Assembly: GCA_042569595.1 (NCBI GenBank)
Contig: JBHPHI010000002.1
Location: 15,071-79,070, forward strand
Direction: 5' to 3'
Source of the DNA: JBHPHI01 sp042569595
Lineage (GTDB): Bacteria; Patescibacteriota; Microgenomatia; UBA1400; 2-01-FULL-45-11
Length of the DNA stretch: 64,000 nt
The stretch's first letter is position 1. Every line of letters starts with the position of its first letter. Below, piece after piece: positions 61,331 through 64,000 of the stretch. The notes beneath the pieces are model-generated. The model was not told the DNA's origin. It saw only the letters and a program-made list of their open reading frames with translations, and searched no databases. Both the position numbers and the translations under genes were made by a program.

Positions 61331-61882
61331 TTAATTTTTCCACTTAATATTGCATCCCGAACTAGGTTTTTGATTTAGTTCAACTGGATTGCCATTAATA
61401 ACAGCATTTAAAGCTTTTTTCAAATCTTTTCCTGTGGGAGTACCAGATCCTGGTCGAGTGTCATCAAATTGGCCACGATAGACTAGTTTTTTTTCAGAGT
61501 TAAACACATATAGGTCTGGTGTGCAGGCAGCTTGGTAGGAACGAGCCACATCTTGTGATTCGTCAACTAGATATGGAAAATTAAAGTTTAGTCTTTGTGC
61601 TTGCTCCCTCATTCCCTCTACAGAATCTTCTGGGTCGTAGTCTGGATCATTGCTGTTGATTGCTACAATGACTACTCCTTTTTGCTGATATTCATTTCCT
61701 AACTCCGCCAACTCTTTTTCTAAATGCTTAACATATGGACAGTGAACGCAGATGAAGGCTATTAAATAAGCTTGTGACTCTCCTAAGTGTTTTAAAGAAA
61801 CGGTTTTGCCATTAATATCTGGCAAGGAAAAATCGGGGGCAGTAGTGCCTAGTGGGATCATGGTGGAAGGTGTGAGTGACAT
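61331..61882 (-). CDS. Thioredoxin-fold peroxiredoxin-like protein
   Basis: A 183-residue protein of the AhpC/TSA-like thioredoxin superfamily, type seen as PRX-like1. APDFSLPDINGKTVSLKHLG opens the fold, CVHCPYVKH supplies the active cysteines (about C44, C47), and FDDTRPGSGTPTGKDL is the C-terminal signature. No signal peptide. A thiol-disulfide role in the cytoplasm is likely. TTGACT plus a TAATAT box lies just upstream, within copy B of a repeat family. Confidence 0.88.
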   Translation of the reverse strand: MSLTPSTMIPLGTTAPDFSLPDINGKTVSLKHLGESQAYLIAFICVHCPYVKHLEKELAELGNEYQQKGVVIVAINSNDPDYDPEDSVEGMREQAQRLNFNFPYLVDESQDVARSYQAACTPDLYVFNSEKKLVYRGQFDDTRPGSGTPTGKDLKKALNAVINGNPVELNQKPSSGCNIKWKN

Positions 61883-61890
61883 AAGTCTAT

Positions 61891-61920
61891 ATTAACATTT
61901 CCTTTAGGTAGTCAAATTAT
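61891..61920 (-). repeat. Interspersed repeat, copy B (partial)
   Basis: Minus-strand TTTGACTACCTAAAGGAA core. In this copy TTGACT serves as the likely -35 of the peroxiredoxin-like gene, showing the repeat core carries promoter sequence. Confidence 0.55.
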
Positions 61921-61937
61921 TAAAGTAATATCTAAGT

Positions 61938-62609
61938 ATGAGAAAACTTTTTATAATATTTTTTATATTAATCGGTTCAGTATTGTTTTATACAAAGACT
62001 GATATAAAAGAGGGAAATAAGTTTATGAAGATTCAGGAGCAGTTTGAAGAGCTAGAATCAAGAAATGAATTGATGAAAGCGACTTTTTCAGGGGGGTGTT
62101 TTTGGTGTATGGAGGGACCATTTGAGGCAATGGAGGGAGTTGAGGAAGTAATATCTGGTTATTCTGGAGGTGATGTAGAAAATCCAAAATATGAACAAGT
62201 TATTTCTGGAACAACAGGACATAGGGAGTCAGTCAGAATTTATTTTAATCCCAACAAAATAAAGTTTTCAGAATTATTAAAAACATATTGGTATCAAATT
62301 GATCCAACAGATAGTGGAGGTCAATTTGCTGATAGGGGGGAGCAATACACAACTGCAATTTATTGTCACAGCGAGGAGCAAAAGAAGCTTGCTGAAGAAG
62401 CTATTAAAACACTCAATGAGAGCGGTGAGTATGACTCAGAAATAGTCACGGAAGTTATTCCAGTTGAAAACTTTTATCCAGCAGAAGATTATCATCAAGA
62501 TTTTTATAAACACAGTCAAGAAAGATATCAGAACTACGCCCAAGGGTCAGGAAGAAAAGACTATATTAAAAACGTAACCAACTCACTTAACAAAGTCTTT
62601 TCTAAATAA
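61938..62609 (+). CDS. msrA: Membrane-anchored peptide methionine sulfoxide reductase A
   Basis: A 223-residue MsrA. An N-terminal membrane helix (about 2-20) anchors it, probably outside. The active site is GGCFWC (C54, C57), followed by GVEEVISGYSGG, the GTTGHRESVRIYF block and DYHQDFY. It repairs methionine-S-sulfoxide. No C-terminal resolving cysteine pair is seen. Its electrons could come from a DsbD-type or MsrQ-like membrane protein elsewhere in the window. Confidence 0.94.
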   Translation: MRKLFIIFFILIGSVLFYTKTDIKEGNKFMKIQEQFEELESRNELMKATFSGGCFWCMEGPFEAMEGVEEVISGYSGGDVENPKYEQVISGTTGHRESVRIYFNPNKIKFSELLKTYWYQIDPTDSGGQFADRGEQYTTAIYCHSEEQKKLAEEAIKTLNESGEYDSEIVTEVIPVENFYPAEDYHQDFYKHSQERYQNYAQGSGRKDYIKNVTNSLNKVFSK

Positions 62610-62616
62610 AAACATT

Positions 62617-62664
62617 CCACATATAAAATCACTAGGGTTAAGCTATTCCTATAGGTAGTCAAAC
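62617..62664 (-). repeat. Interspersed repeat, copy C
   Basis: Minus-strand TTTGACTACCTATAGGAATA followed by GCTTAACCCTAGTGATTTTA. About 48 bases, full length, in the gap after msrA. Confidence 0.65.
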
Positions 62665-62673
62665 AAAGAGAAA

Positions 62674-62892
62674 TTAAGGCTTTTTCCAGCGACTTCTAAT
62701 CGCATTTAAGAAGAATAGATTTTTCGGCAAAAGTGCTGAAATACCAACTAGGTCAAGAAGGGCTTCTTGTTCATCAATCTCTCCATTTTCAAGTCTTTGA
62801 AACACATCTTCTTGAAGTTATCTGACTTGTGCTTCTATGTCAAATTCTTCACCGTTGCTACCATTCTCTTTAGGTCTTTCGTGTTTTGACAT
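62674..62892 (-). pseudogene. Small gene interrupted by an in-frame TAA
   Basis: From ATG 62892 the frame reads 24 codons (MSKHERPKENGSNGEEFDIE, then AQVR), stops at TAA (62820-62818), and goes on for 47 codons (LQEDVFQRLENGEIDEQEALL, then a LFFLNAIRSRWKKP end) to TAA at 62674. Both parts look like one helical, charged protein with a natural RSRWKKP tail. One base change would restore a 72-residue protein. No family recognised. Its upstream side holds repeat copy D. Confidence 0.45.
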
Positions 62893-62914
62893 ACCCCAAC
62901 ACTATATCAAACAA

Positions 62915-62950
62915 GACTTTCAATCTTATTCCTTTGGGTAGTCAAACTAT
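62915..62950 (-). repeat. Interspersed repeat, copy D
   Basis: Minus-strand TTTGACTACCCAAAGGAATA then AGATTGAAAGTC. It shares the core with the other copies but not the CCCAAGTGATTT end. It sits upstream of the interrupted small gene and could provide its -35. Confidence 0.6.
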
Positions 62951-63000
62951 AGAAAGTGTGGGATAAAATACATAATAATAGGTATTTATTAAGGATTATT

Positions 63001-63192
63001 ATGGGTGAAGGACCACCAGGAGAAAACGATTATATTGATGTTGCTTTAGAGGCCCACCGATTTGCCAAAGGTGCTCCAAAAGAAGAGGTTAAGCCTAAAA
63101 AGACTCACATGTCATCCATTAACAGCAATACACCGCCAGAAGAGGCTAAAGCTGCTGTTAAAAAAATAATCAACGCAGTTGAAAAAGCTTAA
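63001..63192 (+). CDS. Small hydrophilic protein of unknown function
   Basis: A 63-residue protein from ATG 63001, with AAGGA 6 bases before it. Gly/Pro-rich start (MGEGPPGEND), then helical charged segments ending in PEEAKAAVKKIINAVEKA. No cysteines, no membrane helix, no family recognised. It may be real given the ribosome site, but the length leaves doubt. Confidence 0.5.
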   Translation: MGEGPPGENDYIDVALEAHRFAKGAPKEEVKPKKTHMSSINSNTPPEEAKAAVKKIINAVEKA

Positions 63193-63265
63193 AACCAAAA
63201 CTCATAACAAATACTATAAAAATTGATATATCAATCTAAAGTGACCCCGAGCCTTTGGAAACCGA

Positions 63266-63287
63266 ACCAGGTTATATTAGACCTGGT
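63266..63287. other. Perfect 7-bp inverted repeat
   Basis: ACCAGGT (63266-63272) and ACCTGGT (63281-63287) with an 8-base loop in the gap after the 63-residue gene. No good T run follows, so it is either a weak terminator or a protein-binding palindrome. Confidence 0.4.
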
Positions 63288-63307
63288 AAATCTATTTAAG
63301 ATATTCT

Positions 63308-63360
63308 CCCCTGATATGAAATCTCTTGGGCTAAGCTATTCCTATGGATAGTCAAACTAT
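63308..63360 (-). repeat. Interspersed repeat, copy E
   Basis: Minus-strand TTTGACTATCCATAGGAATA, then GCTTAGCCCAAGAGATTTCA. It is the copy closest to copy C and full length. Confidence 0.65.
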
Positions 63361-63374
63361 CATTTATGCCAATT

Positions 63375-63421
63375 AAAAAAGGCCTAACATGGTTATTGAG
63401 GGGGGCAACCATGTCAGGCTC
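63375..63421 (-). terminator. Intrinsic terminator of the last minus-strand gene
   Basis: On the minus strand GAGCCTGACATGGTT pairs, with one or two mismatches, with AACCATGTTAGGCC around a C-rich loop and is followed by six T. It ends the transcript of the small membrane protein gene. Confidence 0.8.
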
Positions 63422-63462
63422 TTAGTTTTTGTTGATTAAAAGTCATTTTGCTATTTTTTGAT

Positions 63463-63738
63463 TTAACAACTTTCGCCAGACGAGTCCTCGCTCCGTGCAA
63501 GATCTGTATGTTCAGCAAGAGTTATCACTCTTTCTTTCCCAAACCAGCCAGGAACAATCAAAAAAAGCACACGAACTAAAACAAAGATCAATGTCATGCT
63601 AATTCCTAAGGTAATAGTTATAATCAAGCCGCCCTCAACGGCAATGAATCTTAGAAAAGAAAGCATTACGAGGAGAATTAAGAAAATGATGATCACTCCA
63701 AATACTCGACTTAAAACATATCCTATGTTTACTCTCAT
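63463..63738 (-). CDS. Small two-helix membrane protein
   Basis: A 91-residue protein from ATG 63738, preceded by TTGAGG. Two membrane helices (about 8-28 and 35-58) are followed by a short tail with a PGWFGKERVITLAEH stretch and a serine/glutamate-rich end. A longer frame from 63837 is possible but starts with a basic stretch and no ribosome site. No family recognised. It ends at a good intrinsic terminator. Confidence 0.55.
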   Translation of the reverse strand: MRVNIGYVLSRVFGVIIIFLILLVMLSFLRFIAVEGGLIITITLGISMTLIFVLVRVLFLIVPGWFGKERVITLAEHTDLARSEDSSGESC

Positions 63739-64000
63739 AACAAAAAACCTCAATACAATTAGAAACAGACCATTCCGTCTGACTAGCCTTAATGGATAGC
63801 GTTTCAAACCGAAAGATCGATACAAAACGCCATCCACTAAATTTTTTTCAATGACTTTTAAAGTGCAAGAATGAAAAATTCACCTTTCTCGCTACCTTAG
63901 CTAAAAGTAAATCTTTCAAGACCATTATATATTCAAAGGCAAAAAAACAAAAATTTTATCAGGGTGTAAGTAATATTGGTTTTCAATTCAATAAATTAAG

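Overview
The window looks like an AT-rich chromosome segment from an ultra-small, host-dependent or metabolically minimal bacterium of the Candidate Phyla Radiation (Patescibacteria). This rests on gene content: DUF4446, DUF3048, DUF5663-like, a winged-helix/nucleotidyltransferase protein beside an AbrB protein, small CxxC proteins, many short membrane or lipoproteins of unknown role, and almost no biosynthetic pathways. TGA is used as an ordinary stop (for example in secD), so the genome does not use the UGA-glycine code of Gracilibacteria. No CRISPR array, integrase, transposase or rRNA operon is visible.

Layout: 0-4.7 kb carries envelope and export genes (DUF3048, secD-secF). 4.7-16.1 kb is information processing: cca, recJ, an RNA-rich stretch (7.8-9.1 kb), a T-box-controlled aspS fused to a YbaK-type editing domain, dacA, gltX and an RRM protein. 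16.2-20.1 kb is one 1298-codon DnaG-like primase with a huge N-terminal extension. 20.2-38.2 kb holds ychF and mostly minus-strand membrane, redox and hydrolase genes (two MFS carriers, DedA, beta-propeller, four-CBS protein, PD-(D/E)XK nuclease, IMPDH-like protein, DUF2207, peroxiredoxin, matrixin-like protease, MBL hydrolase). 38.2-45.7 kb has tRNA-Gln, a near-consensus parS site, a DEAD-box helicase, hflX, a small membrane protein between structured RNA elements, an acyltransferase and a CarD-like regulator. 45.7-53.5 kb is a metal and redox island: ArsR-YHS regulator, CopA, TauE/cupredoxin fusion, HMA chaperone, ZIP and VIT1/CCC1 transporters and glutaredoxin, with an archaeal-style fused CoA-biosynthesis enzyme in the middle. 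53.5-64 kb has lon, prenyl synthase, a stop-interrupted cutA, a Dda/RecD-like helicase, phzF, msrA, small genes and a family of about 45-bp interspersed repeats.

Expression signals: sigma70-like promoters with 17-bp spacing are readable in several gaps, and many genes have a -10 hexamer only 6-9 nt before the start codon, so leaderless mRNAs seem common beside Shine-Dalgarno-led genes. The most notable items are the canonical T-box leader (specifier GAC plus a UGGC bulge matching tRNA-Asp), an odd tRNA-His with a 79-nt variable region behind a possible attenuated leader, an exactly superimposed bidirectional promoter at gltX, and several domain fusions (AspRS-YbaK, PPAT-DUF359, CBS4-HPF-like, ArsR-YHS, TauE-cupredoxin). 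All assignments are by reading the sequence; no database search was run.
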